NCBI RefSeq assembly: GCF_018455725.1
Contig: NZ_JAHCLR010000006.1
Coordinates: forward strand, 62,001 to 126,000
DNA length: 64,000 nt
DNA from: Mycolicibacter acidiphilus
Lineage (GTDB): Bacteria > Actinomycetota > Actinomycetes > Mycobacteriales > Mycobacteriaceae
Direction of reading: 5' to 3'
Positions within the stretch are counted from its first letter, which is position 1; each line of letters begins with the position of its first letter. The notes beneath the pieces were generated by a model. It made no database searches, had not been told where the DNA came from, and worked only from the letters and a program-made list of their open reading frames with translations. The position numbers and the translations under genes are program-made. Below, one piece after another: positions 39,680 through 49,217 of this stretch.

Positions 39680-41188
39680 ATGCAGCGGATCATCGGGACC
39701 GAAGTCGAATACGGTATCGCCTCGCCGTCGGATCCGACCGCGAATCCGATCCTCACCTCGACGCAGGCCGTGCTCGCCTACGCCGCCGCCGCCGGGCTGC
39801 CGCGGGCCAAACGCACCCGCTGGGACTACGAGGTGGAATCGCCCCTGCGCGACGCCCGCGGGTTCGACCTGAGTCGCTCGACCGGGCCCGCTCCGATCAT
39901 CGACGCCGACGAGGTCGGGGCGGCCAACATGATCCTCACCAACGGTGCCCGGCTCTACGTCGACCACGCCCACCCGGAGTACTCCGCGCCGGAGGTCACC
40001 GACCCGCTCGACGCGGTGATCTGGGACAAGGCCGGTGAACGGGTGATGGAGGCCGCCGCGCGCTACGTCGCCAGCGTGCCGGGCGCGGCGAAGCTGCAGC
40101 TGTACAAGAACAACATCGACAACAAGGGCGCCTCCTACGGCACCCACGAGAACTATCTGATGAGCCGGCAGACGCCGTTCTCGTCGATCATCACCGGGTT
40201 GACCCCGTTCCTGGTGTCCCGGCAGGTGATCACCGGGTCCGGTCGGGTGGGTCTCGGTCCGGCCGGTGACGAGGCCGGTTTCCAGCTGTCGCAGCGCGCC
40301 GACTACATCGAGGTCGAGGTCGGGCTGGAGACCACCCTCAAGCGCGGCATCATCAACACCCGCGACGAGCCGCACGCCGACGCCGACAAATATCGCCGGC
40401 TGCACGTCATCATCGGCGACGCCAACCTGGCCGAGATGTCGACCTACCTCAAGGTCGGCACCACCGCATTGGTGCTCGATCTCATCGAGGAGGGCCCCGA
40501 GCGCGGGATCGACCTGTCGGATCTGACCCTGGCTCGCCCGGTGCGCGCCGTGCACGTGATCAGCCGGGACCCGTCACTGCGGGCCACCGTCGCGCTGGCC
40601 GACGGCCGCGAGATGACCGCGCTTGCGCTGCAACGGATTTACCTGGAACGGGTGTCGAAGCTGGTCGACGCCCGCGACCCCGACCCGCGGGCCACGCACG
40701 TCGTCGAGACCTGGGCCCGGGTGCTCGATCAGCTGGAGCGCGATCCGATGGAATGCGCCGACCTGCTGGACTGGCCGGCCAAACTGCGTCTCCTGGAAGG
40801 TTTCAAGCAGCGGGAGAACCTGACCTGGTCGGCGCCGCGACTGCACCTGATCGACCTGCAGTACTCCGATGTGCGCCTGGACAAGGGGCTCTACAACCGG
40901 CTGGTCGCCCGCGGCTCGATGCAGCGGCTGGTCACCGAGCAGCAGGTGCTCGACGCCGTGCACAATCCGCCCACCGACACCCGCGCCTACTTCCGCGGCG
41001 AATGTCTGCGGCGGTTCGGGGCCGATATCGCCGCGGCCAGCTGGGACTCGGTGATCTTCGACCTGGGCGGCGAGTCGCTGGTGCGCATCCCCACCCTGGA
41101 ACCGCTGCGTGGCAGCAAAGCCCACGTCGGCGCGCTGTTGGACTCGGTCGACAACGCGGTTCAACTCGTCGCTCAACTCACGACGTAG
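39680..41188 (+). CDS. dop: Deamidase/depupylase Dop
   Basis: A 502-aa glutamine-synthetase-like enzyme of the Pup pathway. It starts [12 protein letters not shown] with metal-binding Glu8 and Glu10, and has [25 protein letters not shown], and a long central loop typical of Dop rather than PafA. Dop deamidates Pup's C-terminal Gln (this Pup ends GGQ) and removes Pup from substrates. ATG follows TAGGCT by 6 nt. Confidence 0.97.
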   Translation: MQRIIGTEVEYGIASPSDPTANPILTSTQAVLAYAAAAGLPRAKRTRWDYEVESPLRDARGFDLSRSTGPAPIIDADEVGAANMILTNGARLYVDHAHPEYSAPEVTDPLDAVIWDKAGERVMEAAARYVASVPGAAKLQLYKNNIDNKGASYGTHENYLMSRQTPFSSIITGLTPFLVSRQVITGSGRVGLGPAGDEAGFQLSQRADYIEVEVGLETTLKRGIINTRDEPHADADKYRRLHVIIGDANLAEMSTYLKVGTTALVLDLIEEGPERGIDLSDLTLARPVRAVHVISRDPSLRATVALADGREMTALALQRIYLERVSKLVDARDPDPRATHVVETWARVLDQLERDPMECADLLDWPAKLRLLEGFKQRENLTWSAPRLHLIDLQYSDVRLDKGLYNRLVARGSMQRLVTEQQVLDAVHNPPTDTRAYFRGECLRRFGADIAAASWDSVIFDLGGESLVRIPTLEPLRGSKAHVGALLDSVDNAVQLVAQLTT

Positions 41189-41274
41189 ACCCGGGGCAAC
41201 GTCGGCACCGGGCGGTAGGGTGAAGAAACCGGCGTGCGCCTGGTGCACCGCCGATACAGATGCAGGAGGCAGCG

Positions 41275-41469
41275 ATGGCTCAGGAGCAGACGAAGCGCGG
41301 CGGTGGCGGGGGCGACGACGACGAACCCACCGGCGGCGCTGCCGCAGGTCAGGAGCGTCGCGAGAAGCTGGCCGGGGAGACCGACGACCTGCTCGATGAG
41401 ATCGACGACGTGCTGGAGGAGAACGCGGAGGACTTCGTGCGGGCGTACGTCCAAAAGGGCGGCCAGTGA
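41275..41469 (+). CDS. pup: Prokaryotic ubiquitin-like protein Pup
   Basis: A 64-aa disordered acidic protein: [13 protein letters not shown], central [23 protein letters not shown] helix that binds Mpa, and the C-terminal GGQ that Dop converts to GGE before ligation to lysines. ATG 41275 has GCAGGAGG upstream; the longer frame from 41260 would add MQEAA. Its stop overlaps the prcB GTG by 4 nt. Confidence 0.98.
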   Translation: MAQEQTKRGGGGGDDDEPTGGAAAGQERREKLAGETDDLLDEIDDVLEENAEDFVRAYVQKGGQ

Positions 41470-42359
41470 GCTGGTCGTATCGTGATCGGCTGCCCGGCAA
41501 CTCCGCGGCCTCGGTGTTCCCGTCCAATTCGGTAGACCTGTCGTCGTTCTCGGATTTCCTGCGTCGTCAGGCGCCGGAGTTGTTGCCGACTGCCGCGGTG
41601 GACCTGCGTTCCGGGGCGAGCGCGGACCTGCCGCACGGCACCACGATCGTCGCGCTGAAATACCCGGGCGGCGTGCTGATGGCCGGGGACCGGCGTTCCA
41701 CGCAGGGCAACATGATCGCCGGCCGGGACATCCAGAAGGTCTACATCACCGACGACTACACGGTGACCGGCATCGCCGGCACTGCGGCGGTCGCCGTCGA
41801 ATTCGCCCGGCTCTACGCCGTCGAACTGGAGCACTACGAGAAGCTCGAGGGCGTGCCGCTGACCTTCGCCGGCAAGGTGAACCGGTTGGCGATCATGGTG
41901 CGCGGCAACCTCGGTGCGGCGATGCAGGGGCTGCTGGCGCTGCCGCTGCTGGCCGGTTACGACATCGACGACGCCGACCAGCAGCACGCGGGCCGCATCG
42001 TGTCGTTCGACGCGGCCGGCGGCTGGAACATCGAGGGCGAGGGCTATCAGGCGGTCGGATCCGGGTCGATCTTCGCCAAGTCGTCGATGAAGAAGCTGTA
42101 CGCGCAGGTGGCCGATGCGGATTCGGCGCTGCGGGTCGCGATCGAAGCGCTCTACGACGCCGCCGACGACGACTCCGCCACCGGCGGACCGGATCTGGTA
42201 CGCGGCATCTACCCGACCGCGGTGACCATCGACGCCGACGGCGCCGTCGCCGTGGCCGAGCAGAAGATCGCCGACATCGCCCGCGGTGTCGTCGAAAGCC
42301 GAACTCGCACCGATGATTCCGCCACACCGGCACCGAAGTCGAAGGGCGCCAAGAAATGA
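41466..42359 (+). CDS. prcB: Proteasome subunit beta PrcB
   Basis: A 297-aa precursor of the catalytic 20S subunit. A propeptide of 58 residues ends LPHG, and the nucleophile is Thr59 in [11 protein letters not shown]; the mature chain has GDRRST, the active-site Lys region and GIAGTAAV. Autocleavage exposes Thr59. GTG start overlaps pup, end overlaps prcA, each by 4 nt. Confidence 0.98.
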   Translation: MSWSYRDRLPGNSAASVFPSNSVDLSSFSDFLRRQAPELLPTAAVDLRSGASADLPHGTTIVALKYPGGVLMAGDRRSTQGNMIAGRDIQKVYITDDYTVTGIAGTAAVAVEFARLYAVELEHYEKLEGVPLTFAGKVNRLAIMVRGNLGAAMQGLLALPLLAGYDIDDADQQHAGRIVSFDAAGGWNIEGEGYQAVGSGSIFAKSSMKKLYAQVADADSALRVAIEALYDAADDDSATGGPDLVRGIYPTAVTIDADGAVAVAEQKIADIARGVVESRTRTDDSATPAPKSKGAKK

Positions 42360-43084
42360 GCTTCCCGTACTTCATCTCGCCCGAGCAGGCGATGCGGGAG
42401 CGCAGCGAGCTGGCGCGCAAGGGTATCGCCCGCGGGCGCAGCGTGATCGCGCTGGCCTACGCCGACGGGGTGCTGTTCGTCGCCGAAAACCCTTCGCGCT
42501 CACTGCAGAAGATCAGCGAACTCTACGACCGGGTCGGGTTCGCCGCGGCGGGCAAGATCAACGAGTTCGAGAACCTGCGCCGCGGCGGCATCCAGTTCGC
42601 CGACACCCGCGGGTACGCCTACGACCGGCGGGACGTCACCGCGCGACAGTTGGCCAACGTCTACGCGCAGACGCTGGGCACCATCTTCACCGAGCAGGCC
42701 AAGCCCTACGAGGTGGAGTTGTGCGTCGCCGGGGTCGCCTACGAGGGGCAGACGAAACCGCCTGAGCTGTACCGGATCACCTACGACGGGTCGATCACCG
42801 ACGAACCGCACTTCGTCGTGATGGGCGGTACCACCGAGCCGATCATCACCGCACTCAAGGAGTCCTACACCGAGAACGCCGCGCTGGCCGACGCCCTGCA
42901 CCTGGCGGTCGAGGCGTTGAAGAAGACCGACACCGGGAACGGTTCGGAGCCGCGCAATCTCGGCCCGGGCACCCTGGAGGTAGCGATCCTCGACGCCAAC
43001 CGGCCGCGGCGCGCCTTCCGGCGGATCACCCGGGCGGCCCTGGAGGAGATGCTGCCCAAACCGGAACCGGACGCCAAGGACTGA
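42356..43084 (+). CDS. prcA: Proteasome subunit alpha PrcA
   Basis: A 242-aa alpha subunit of the 20S core. N-terminus [27 protein letters not shown] includes the gate helix; it lacks a catalytic Thr. C-terminal acidic/basic tail. ATG overlaps the prcB stop (ATGA). pafA, the Pup ligase gene that usually follows soon after prcA, is not in the window. Confidence 0.98.
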   Translation: MSFPYFISPEQAMRERSELARKGIARGRSVIALAYADGVLFVAENPSRSLQKISELYDRVGFAAAGKINEFENLRRGGIQFADTRGYAYDRRDVTARQLANVYAQTLGTIFTEQAKPYEVELCVAGVAYEGQTKPPELYRITYDGSITDEPHFVVMGGTTEPIITALKESYTENAALADALHLAVEALKKTDTGNGSEPRNLGPGTLEVAILDANRPRRAFRRITRAALEEMLPKPEPDAKD

Positions 43085-43363
43085 TCAGCGGCCGATCCGG
43101 AACCGCTTGATGCGGGCGCCCGGCCCGGAGACCAGTTCCACCCGGCTCGGCGGCACCCCGAAATGCTCTGCCAGCAGCCGGATCACCGCCTTGTTGGCCT
43201 TGCCCTCGACGGCGGGTTCCCGCACGTAGACGGTGAGGCCGTCGGCGTCGGTCTGCACCAGCGGCCCCTTGCGGCTGCCGGGTTTGACCTTGACGGTGAC
43301 CGTCTCCCGCGAGCGTGCAGAGTTGTCCGGCGTTTCCCCAGGTGGGGGTGGACAACTCTGCAC
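43085..43363 (-). CDS. DUF167/YggU-family protein
   Basis: A 92-aa protein with the YggU core: VTVKVKPGSRKGPLV, a VYVREPAVEGKANKAVIRLLAEHF helix and SGPGARIKRFRI. The ATG at 43363 is the only start in frame before the conserved core, but it lies inside the palindromic repeat, so the first 19 residues are repeat-encoded. The gene abuts prcA tail to tail. No function known. Confidence 0.78.
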   Translation of the reverse strand: MQSCPPPPGETPDNSARSRETVTVKVKPGSRKGPLVQTDADGLTVYVREPAVEGKANKAVIRLLAEHFGVPPSRVELVSGPGARIKRFRIGR

Positions 43364-43370
43364 GTTGGCG
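43311..43370. repeat. 60-bp palindromic element, copy 2 (synteny junction)
   Basis: Arms 43314-43328 and 43350-43364 are a perfect 15-bp inverted repeat (CGTGCAGAGTTGTCC and its complement) around a 21-nt loop with a CCCC/GGGG inner hairpin. It matches the element at 39568-39627 end to end, with several differences that preserve pairing. It ends 4 nt before the thiolase-like gene's stop and covers the DUF167 start. Confidence 0.85.
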
Positions 43371-43373
43371 AAA

Positions 43374-44573
43374 CTACTTGGCGACGATCACCGACGAACC
43401 GTGCCCGAACAGGCCCTGGTTTGCGGTGACACCGACGGTGGCGCCCTCGACCTGCCGGCCGGTTGCGGTGCCGCGCAGCTGCCAGGTCAGCTCACACACC
43501 TGGGCGATCGCCTGCGCCGGGATCGCCTCGCCGAAGCATGCCAGCCCGCCCGACGGGTTCACCGGAACCCGGCCACCGATCGTCGTCGCACCGCTACGCA
43601 GCAGCTGCTCGCCCTCACCCTTGGCGCACAGGCCCAGGTGCTCGTACCAGTCGATCTCCAGCGCGGTCGACAGGTCGTAGACCTCGGCCAGGCTGACGTC
43701 CTCCGGCCCGATACCAGCCTCGGCGTAGGCGGCATCCAGGATCTGATCCTTGAACACCCGGTCTGAACCCGGCACCACCGCGGTGGAATCCGTTGCGATG
43801 TCCGGCAGTTCGGGCAGGTGCTGCGGGTACTGCGGGGTCACGGTGGACACCGCCCGCACCGACGGAACCCCGTCCAACGACCCGAGATGCTTCTTCGCGA
43901 ACTCGGCGCTGGCCACGATCAGCGCCGCGGCGCCGTCGGAGGTGGCGCAGATGTCCAGCTGGCGCAGCGGGTCGGAGACCACCGGGCTGGCCAGCACGTC
44001 GGCCACCGCGGACTCCTTGCGGTAGCGGGCATTCGGGTTACTCAACCCGTGCCGGGAGTTCTTCACCTTCACCTGGGCGAAGTCCTCGGAGGTGGCGCCG
44101 TAGAGGTCCATCCGGCGGCGCGCCAGCAGCGCGAAGTACACCGGGTTCATCGCGCCGATCAGGTGGAAGCGCTGCCAGTCCGGGTCGTTCTTGCGCTCGC
44201 CGCCGACCGGGGCGAAGGCGCCCTTGGGGGTGGTGTCGGCGCCGATCACCAGGGCCACGTCGCAGAACCCGGCCAGGATCTGGGCCCGGGCGCTCTGCAG
44301 CGCCTGCGAACCCGAGGCGCAGGCCGCGTACGACGAGGACACCGGCACCCCGTTCCAGCCCAGCTTCTGGGCGAACGTGGAACCGGCGATGAAGCCGGGG
44401 TAGCCGTTGCGGATGGTGTCCGCGCCGGCGATGAACTGGATCGCGGTGGCGTCCAGGCCGGCGTCGGCCAGGGCGGCACGGGCGGCGATCACCCCGTACT
44501 CGGTGAAGTCGCGGCCCCACTTGCCCCACGGGTGCATGCCCGCACCGAGGATGTACAGCGGCTGCGGGGTCAT
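43374..44573 (-). CDS. Thiolase-fold lipid-transfer-like protein (Rv1627c-like)
   Basis: A 399-aa thiolase-superfamily protein: YAACASGSQAL with the nucleophilic Cys, NPSGGLACFGEAIPA near the C-terminus and GHGSSVIV at the end. The usual CxG cysteine near the end is replaced (GLFGHGSS), as in SCP2-thiolase-like proteins acting in sterol/acyl-CoA retro-aldol cleavage. It overlaps the DUF35 gene by 4 nt; such partners form complexes. Substrate unknown. Confidence 0.9.
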   Translation of the reverse strand: MTPQPLYILGAGMHPWGKWGRDFTEYGVIAARAALADAGLDATAIQFIAGADTIRNGYPGFIAGSTFAQKLGWNGVPVSSSYAACASGSQALQSARAQILAGFCDVALVIGADTTPKGAFAPVGGERKNDPDWQRFHLIGAMNPVYFALLARRRMDLYGATSEDFAQVKVKNSRHGLSNPNARYRKESAVADVLASPVVSDPLRQLDICATSDGAAALIVASAEFAKKHLGSLDGVPSVRAVSTVTPQYPQHLPELPDIATDSTAVVPGSDRVFKDQILDAAYAEAGIGPEDVSLAEVYDLSTALEIDWYEHLGLCAKGEGEQLLRSGATTIGGRVPVNPSGGLACFGEAIPAQAIAQVCELTWQLRGTATGRQVEGATVGVTANQGLFGHGSSVIVAK

Positions 44574-45013
44574 GCGCCCACCTTCTTCCAGGCGTAGACG
44601 GTGCGCTCGACGCCGTCGTCGTCGGTGTAGAGCGGCATGGTGGTCAGTTCCATCTCCATGCCGACCTTCAGGTCTGCGGCCAGGGTGCCGGTGACGACCT
44701 TGCCCAGCACGATCAGCCCCTCGGCCTCGAGTTCGACCGCGGCGATCGCGAACGGCTCGAACGGTTCGCTGGCCGGGTACGGCGCCGGCGGGGAGTACCG
44801 GTTCTCGGTGTAGCTCCAGATCGTGCCGCGCCGGGACAGCGCGACCGGCTCCAGCACGTCGCCGTCGCAGGCGGGGTTGGGGCAGTTGTTCTCCCGCGGC
44901 GGGAAGACGTACGTGCCGCACTGCGGACACTTGGCACCGATCAGGTGGGGGAGGCCGGCCTCGTCGGTGGCGAACCACCCGTCGATGGCGGGCTGAGAGG
45001 TAGCTGCTGGCAC
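44570..45013 (-). CDS. DUF35 OB-fold/zinc-ribbon acyl-CoA-associated protein (Rv1628c-like)
   Basis: A 147-aa protein: zinc ribbon with CPQC and CPNPAC (about 29-49), then an OB fold. DUF35 proteins partner thiolase-like enzymes, binding acyl-CoA, as for Ltp2/ChsH2. The following overlapping thiolase gene fits. GTG start with TAGGCT 6 nt upstream on the minus strand. Confidence 0.92.
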   Translation of the reverse strand: MPAATSQPAIDGWFATDEAGLPHLIGAKCPQCGTYVFPPRENNCPNPACDGDVLEPVALSRRGTIWSYTENRYSPPAPYPASEPFEPFAIAAVELEAEGLIVLGKVVTGTLAADLKVGMEMELTTMPLYTDDDGVERTVYAWKKVGA

Positions 45014-45019
45014 CCGGTC

Positions 45020-45025
45020 AGCCTA
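45020..45025 (-). promoter_or_regulatory. -10 TAGGCT, DUF35 gene
   Basis: Six nt before the GTG on the minus strand. Confidence 0.45.
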
Positions 45026-45096
45026 CCGCCAAGCGAACGCAAAACTGAAACGTGTTGCAGTTTGACCGGCGCCGTCGGGTGCTGGCCCCGGGTGCC

Positions 45097-45102
45097 TAGA
45101 GT
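45097..45102 (+). promoter_or_regulatory. -10 TAGAGT, polA
   Basis: Seven nt before the GTG. Confidence 0.5.
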
Positions 45103-45109
45103 TGGTCGG

Positions 45110-47833
45110 GTGAGCCCAGCCAAGACCGCCCCGACCGATGCTGCGCCCGACACGCAGGCCAAGCCCACGCTGCTGCTGCTGGACGGAAACTCGCTGGCCT
45201 ACCGGGCGTTCTTCGCCCTACCGGCGGAGAACTTCAAGACGCAGAGCGGGCTGACCACCAACGCGGTGTACGGATTCACCTCGATGCTGATCAACCTGCT
45301 GCGCGACGAGACGCCCACCCATGTCGCGGCAGCCTTCGACGTGTCGCGCCAGACGTTCCGCTCCGAGCGCTACCCGGAGTACAAGGCCAACCGTTCGGCG
45401 ACCCCCGACGAGTTCCGCGGCCAGATCGACGTCGCCAAGGAAGTGCTTGCGGCACTGGGCATCACGGTCCTCGCCGAGGCGGGCTACGAGGCCGACGACC
45501 TCATCGCCACGCTGACGACCCGGGCCGCGAACGAGGGCTACCAGGTGCTGGTGGTCACCGGTGACCGTGACGCGCTGCAACTGGTCACCGACGACGTGAC
45601 CGTGCTCTACCCGCGCAAGGGCGTCAGCGACCTGACCCGGTTCACCCCGGACGCCGTCGTCGAGAAGTACGGCCTGACCCCCACCCAGTACCCGGACTTC
45701 GCCGCGCTGCGCGGCGACCCGAGCGACAACCTGCCGGGCATCCCGGGCGTCGGCGAGAAGACCGCCGCGAAGTGGATCACTGAGTACGGCTCGCTGCAGG
45801 GCCTGGTCGACCACGCCGACGTGGTGAAAGGCAAGGTCGGAGAATCGTTGCGCGCCAACCTGTCCACCGTGCTGCTCAACCGGGAGCTCACCGATCTAGT
45901 GCGCGACGTGCCGCTGGCGCAGACCCCTGACGATCTGCAGTTGCAGCCGTGGGACCGCGAGCAGATCCACCGGCTCTTCGACGAGCTGGAGTTCCGGGTG
46001 CTGCGCGACCGGCTGTTCGAAACGCTGTCCACGATCGAGCCGGAGGCCGACGAGGGTTTCGACGTGCGCGGCGGCCTGCTGGCGCCCGGCACGGTCGCGG
46101 CCTGGGTGGCCGAGCACACCGCGGACGGCCGCCGCTGCGGGCTGGCGGTCACCGGCAGCCACCGCAGCTTCGACAGCGACGCGACCGCACTGGCGATCGC
46201 CACCGCCGACGGCGAGGGCGGCTACCTGGACACCGCGACGCTGACCGGAGACGACGACGCGGCGCTGAGCGCCTGGCTCGCCGATGCGAGCAAACCCAAG
46301 GCACTGCATGAGGCGAAGCTGGCGATGCACGACCTGGCCGGGCGCGGCTGGACACTCAATGGGGTCACCTGCGACACCGCGCTCGCGGCCTACCTGGTCC
46401 GGCCCGGGCAGCGCAGCTTCAACCTCGACGACCTCGCGGTGCGCTATCTGCGGCGGGAACTGCGGGTGGAAAACGCTGAGGACCAACAGCTTTCGCTGCT
46501 TGATGACGTCGATGAGGATCCGCAGGCGGCCCAGACCGCGATCCTGCGGGCCCGGGCCGTCGTCGACCTGGCCGACGCGCTCGACGCCGAACTGGCCCGC
46601 ATCGACTCCGCGGCACTGCTCGACGACATCGAACTGCCGCTGCAGCGGGTGCTCGCCGGCATCGAAGCCGTCGGGATCGCCGTCGACCTGGACCGGCTGG
46701 GGGAGTTGCAGAGCCGGTTCGGCGACCGGATCCGCGACGCCGCCGAAGCCGCCTACGCGGTGATCGGCAAGCAGATCAACCTCGGCTCACCCAAACAGCT
46801 ACAGGTGGTGCTCTTCGACGAACTCGGCATGCCGAAGACCAAGAAGACCAAGACCGGGTACACCACCGACGCCGACGCACTGCAGATCCTGTTCGACAAG
46901 ACCGGTCACCCGTTTCTGGAGCACCTGCTGGAGCACCGGGACGCCAGCCGGCTGAAGGTGACCGTCGACGGGCTGCTGAAAGCGACGGCCGCAGACGGTC
47001 GAATTCACACCACCCTCAACCAGACGATCGCCGCGACCGGACGACTGTCATCGACCGAACCGAATCTGCAGAACATCCCGGTCCGCACCGAGGCCGGTCG
47101 GCTGATCCGGGATGCGTTCGTGGTGGGTGACGGCTATGCGGCGCTCATGACCGCGGACTACAGCCAGATCGAGATGCGGATCATGGCGCACGTGTCGCAC
47201 GACGAGGGGCTGATCGAGGCGTTCAACACCGGCGAGGACCTGCACTCGTTCGTCGGGTCTCGGGCGTTCGGCGTGCCGATCGACGAGGTCACCCCCGATC
47301 TGCGCCGTCGGGTCAAGGCGATGTCCTACGGCCTGGCCTACGGGCTGAGTGCGTACGGGCTGGCCCAGCAGCTCAAGATCTCCACCGAGGAGGCCAAAGA
47401 GCAGATGGACGCCTACTTCGCCCGGTTCGGCAAGGTGCGCGACTATCTGCACGCGGTCGTCGAGCAGGCCCGCAAGGACGGCTACACCTCAACCGTGCTG
47501 GGCCGGCGGCGCTACCTGCCGGAACTGGACAGCCACAACCGGCAGGTCCGGGACGCCGCGGAGCGGGCCGCGCTCAACGCGCCGATCCAGGGCAGCGCCG
47601 CCGACATCATCAAGGTCGCGATGATCAACGTCGACCGCGCGCTGGCCGCGTCGGGCCTGCGGTCTCGGATGCTGCTGCAGGTGCACGACGAGCTGCTGTT
47701 CGAGGTCGCCGAGGGTGAGCATGAGCGGCTGGAGGCGCTGGTGCGCGAACAGATGGGCGGCGCCTACCCGCTGGACGTGCCGCTGGAGGTCGCCGTCGGC
47801 TACGGGCACAGCTGGGACGCGGCCGCGCACTAG
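45110..47833 (+). CDS. polA: DNA polymerase I
   Basis: A 907-aa family A polymerase: 5' nuclease (about 1-300; LLLDGNSLAYRAF, GDRDALQLV, GVGEKTAAKW), a degenerate 3'-5' exonuclease-like domain (about 320-500), polymerase domain with TADYSQIEMRIMAH (motif A), RRVKAMSYGLAYG (O helix) and QVHDELLFE (motif C). Functions in Okazaki maturation and repair. GTG 45110 follows TAGAGT by 7 nt. Confidence 0.98.
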   Translation: MSPAKTAPTDAAPDTQAKPTLLLLDGNSLAYRAFFALPAENFKTQSGLTTNAVYGFTSMLINLLRDETPTHVAAAFDVSRQTFRSERYPEYKANRSATPDEFRGQIDVAKEVLAALGITVLAEAGYEADDLIATLTTRAANEGYQVLVVTGDRDALQLVTDDVTVLYPRKGVSDLTRFTPDAVVEKYGLTPTQYPDFAALRGDPSDNLPGIPGVGEKTAAKWITEYGSLQGLVDHADVVKGKVGESLRANLSTVLLNRELTDLVRDVPLAQTPDDLQLQPWDREQIHRLFDELEFRVLRDRLFETLSTIEPEADEGFDVRGGLLAPGTVAAWVAEHTADGRRCGLAVTGSHRSFDSDATALAIATADGEGGYLDTATLTGDDDAALSAWLADASKPKALHEAKLAMHDLAGRGWTLNGVTCDTALAAYLVRPGQRSFNLDDLAVRYLRRELRVENAEDQQLSLLDDVDEDPQAAQTAILRARAVVDLADALDAELARIDSAALLDDIELPLQRVLAGIEAVGIAVDLDRLGELQSRFGDRIRDAAEAAYAVIGKQINLGSPKQLQVVLFDELGMPKTKKTKTGYTTDADALQILFDKTGHPFLEHLLEHRDASRLKVTVDGLLKATAADGRIHTTLNQTIAATGRLSSTEPNLQNIPVRTEAGRLIRDAFVVGDGYAALMTADYSQIEMRIMAHVSHDEGLIEAFNTGEDLHSFVGSRAFGVPIDEVTPDLRRRVKAMSYGLAYGLSAYGLAQQLKISTEEAKEQMDAYFARFGKVRDYLHAVVEQARKDGYTSTVLGRRRYLPELDSHNRQVRDAAERAALNAPIQGSAADIIKVAMINVDRALAASGLRSRMLLQVHDELLFEVAEGEHERLEALVREQMGGAYPLDVPLEVAVGYGHSWDAAAH

Positions 47834-47844
47834 TCAGTCCGCCA

Positions 47845-47907
47845 CGTTGACTCTGCGCTGAGGGCGCCGCCTTCTCGAACTTTTCCGCCTTGGACGCAGA
47901 GTCAACG
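47845..47907. repeat. Palindromic hairpin between convergent polA and PrsW gene
   Basis: A perfect 13-bp inverted repeat, CGTTGACTCTGCG and its complement, with a 37-nt spacer containing a short polypyrimidine run. It shares the GCAGAGT core with the 60-bp elements but is otherwise different. Located in a bidirectional terminator position. Confidence 0.75.
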
Positions 47908-47923
47908 AGACCGGGGAGGCCGG

Positions 47924-49063
47924 TCAGCCCCAGGCCGGCAGCGGCGACCGGTATCCGGCCATGGTGTGCAGCACCGGCGCCGCGGCCCGGGCCGCGACCA
48001 CCCCGTAGGCGTCCTCGTGCTGCAACGCGAACACCTCGGGGTCGCCGAAACCGCGGTCGATGCGTTCCCGCACGAACGCCAACTCGACCACCGACGCGGC
48101 GAATGTCTTGACGGTCTTGGCGGCGGGCCGGCCCCCGATCCGTTTCGCCTCGCGGATCGCCAGCTTGCGGCAGCGGATCGATCCCAGCCAGGTGGCCTCG
48201 TTGGGGCTGATCAGACCGCCCGTCACCATCCCGGGGAGCTTCGCGGCGACCAGATGCTGTTCGTGCCGCCGGCTCAGGACGGCCAGCACCACCATCAGCA
48301 GGAAGATGGGCACCATCCAGAACAGGTAGGTGACCAGGAAGAGCTTGGCGTTGCCGAGGGTCAGGGAGGCGTTCCACGACGCGTGCATGACCACCGCGGC
48401 GAGGTAACCGAGCAGGATCACGACGGCCTTGGACCAGAACGAACGCCGCTGCAGCGCGAAGAACACGCCGATTCCGGTCATCGTGGTGAACAGCGGGTGG
48501 GCGAACGGCCCGAAGATCAGCCGGGCAATGGCCACGACGGCCATCTTGTCGGGAGAGTCGGCGGGCGCGATGTAGACGATGTCTTCCATCCAGGCGAACC
48601 CGACCGCGGTGATACCGGCGTAGACCATGCAGTCGGTCAGCGAGTTCAACTGATGACGCCGCCGGCCGGTCAGCATGATCAGCAGGAAGAGCCCCTTGGC
48701 GGCCTCCTCGATGAACGGCGCTTGGATCGCCGCCACGTCGAAGGTCTTCGACACCAGCGGCCGCACCGTGGCCACATGGGATCCGAAGGTCTCCAGACCC
48801 ACCGCCAGCACCACCGCCACCGATGCGCCCCACAGGAAGGCCAACTGCAGCAGGCGGCGCGGTTCCGGTTCCCAACGGTCCAGCCACCGGTAGCAGGCCA
48901 GTACCACCAGCATCGCCAGGCTCGCCAGCACCAGCGCGACGAGCGTGCCGCCCGGGTTGGCCGCAGTGAACAACAGCAGCAGCAACCCGGTGACGATGGC
49001 GAGCAGGACGATCACGGTGCGCGGTGCTCCGACCGCCCGCGGGCGGATCCGCATCTGACGCAT
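47924..49063 (-). CDS. PrsW-family intramembrane metalloprotease
   Basis: A 379-aa membrane protein. About nine hydrophobic segments and the family motifs: FIEEAAKG, GFAWMEDIVY, HPLFTTMTG and HASWN, which supply the zinc ligands of CAAX/PrsW proteases. A roughly 120-aa cytosolic tail follows. Substrates (in Bacillus anti-sigma factors) unknown here. ATG at 49063 or 49054; the extended frame to 49162 is unlikely. Confidence 0.88.
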   Translation of the reverse strand: MRQMRIRPRAVGAPRTVIVLLAIVTGLLLLLFTAANPGGTLVALVLASLAMLVVLACYRWLDRWEPEPRRLLQLAFLWGASVAVVLAVGLETFGSHVATVRPLVSKTFDVAAIQAPFIEEAAKGLFLLIMLTGRRRHQLNSLTDCMVYAGITAVGFAWMEDIVYIAPADSPDKMAVVAIARLIFGPFAHPLFTTMTGIGVFFALQRRSFWSKAVVILLGYLAAVVMHASWNASLTLGNAKLFLVTYLFWMVPIFLLMVVLAVLSRRHEQHLVAAKLPGMVTGGLISPNEATWLGSIRCRKLAIREAKRIGGRPAAKTVKTFAASVVELAFVRERIDRGFGDPEVFALQHEDAYGVVAARAAAPVLHTMAGYRSPLPAWG

Positions 49064-49217
49064 AGCGACGCAGCGTAGCCGGTTTGTCCAGCGTGCAACG
49101 TGTCGAGTAGCCTCGGTAGGTGGTCCGCCCTCAGGTCGCGGGCCGCAGGCATGCCCAGGCATGCACCCAATAAAGCTTTTGTCCCTACGACCTCACCTGT
49201 CCGGAGCAACTCAACAC

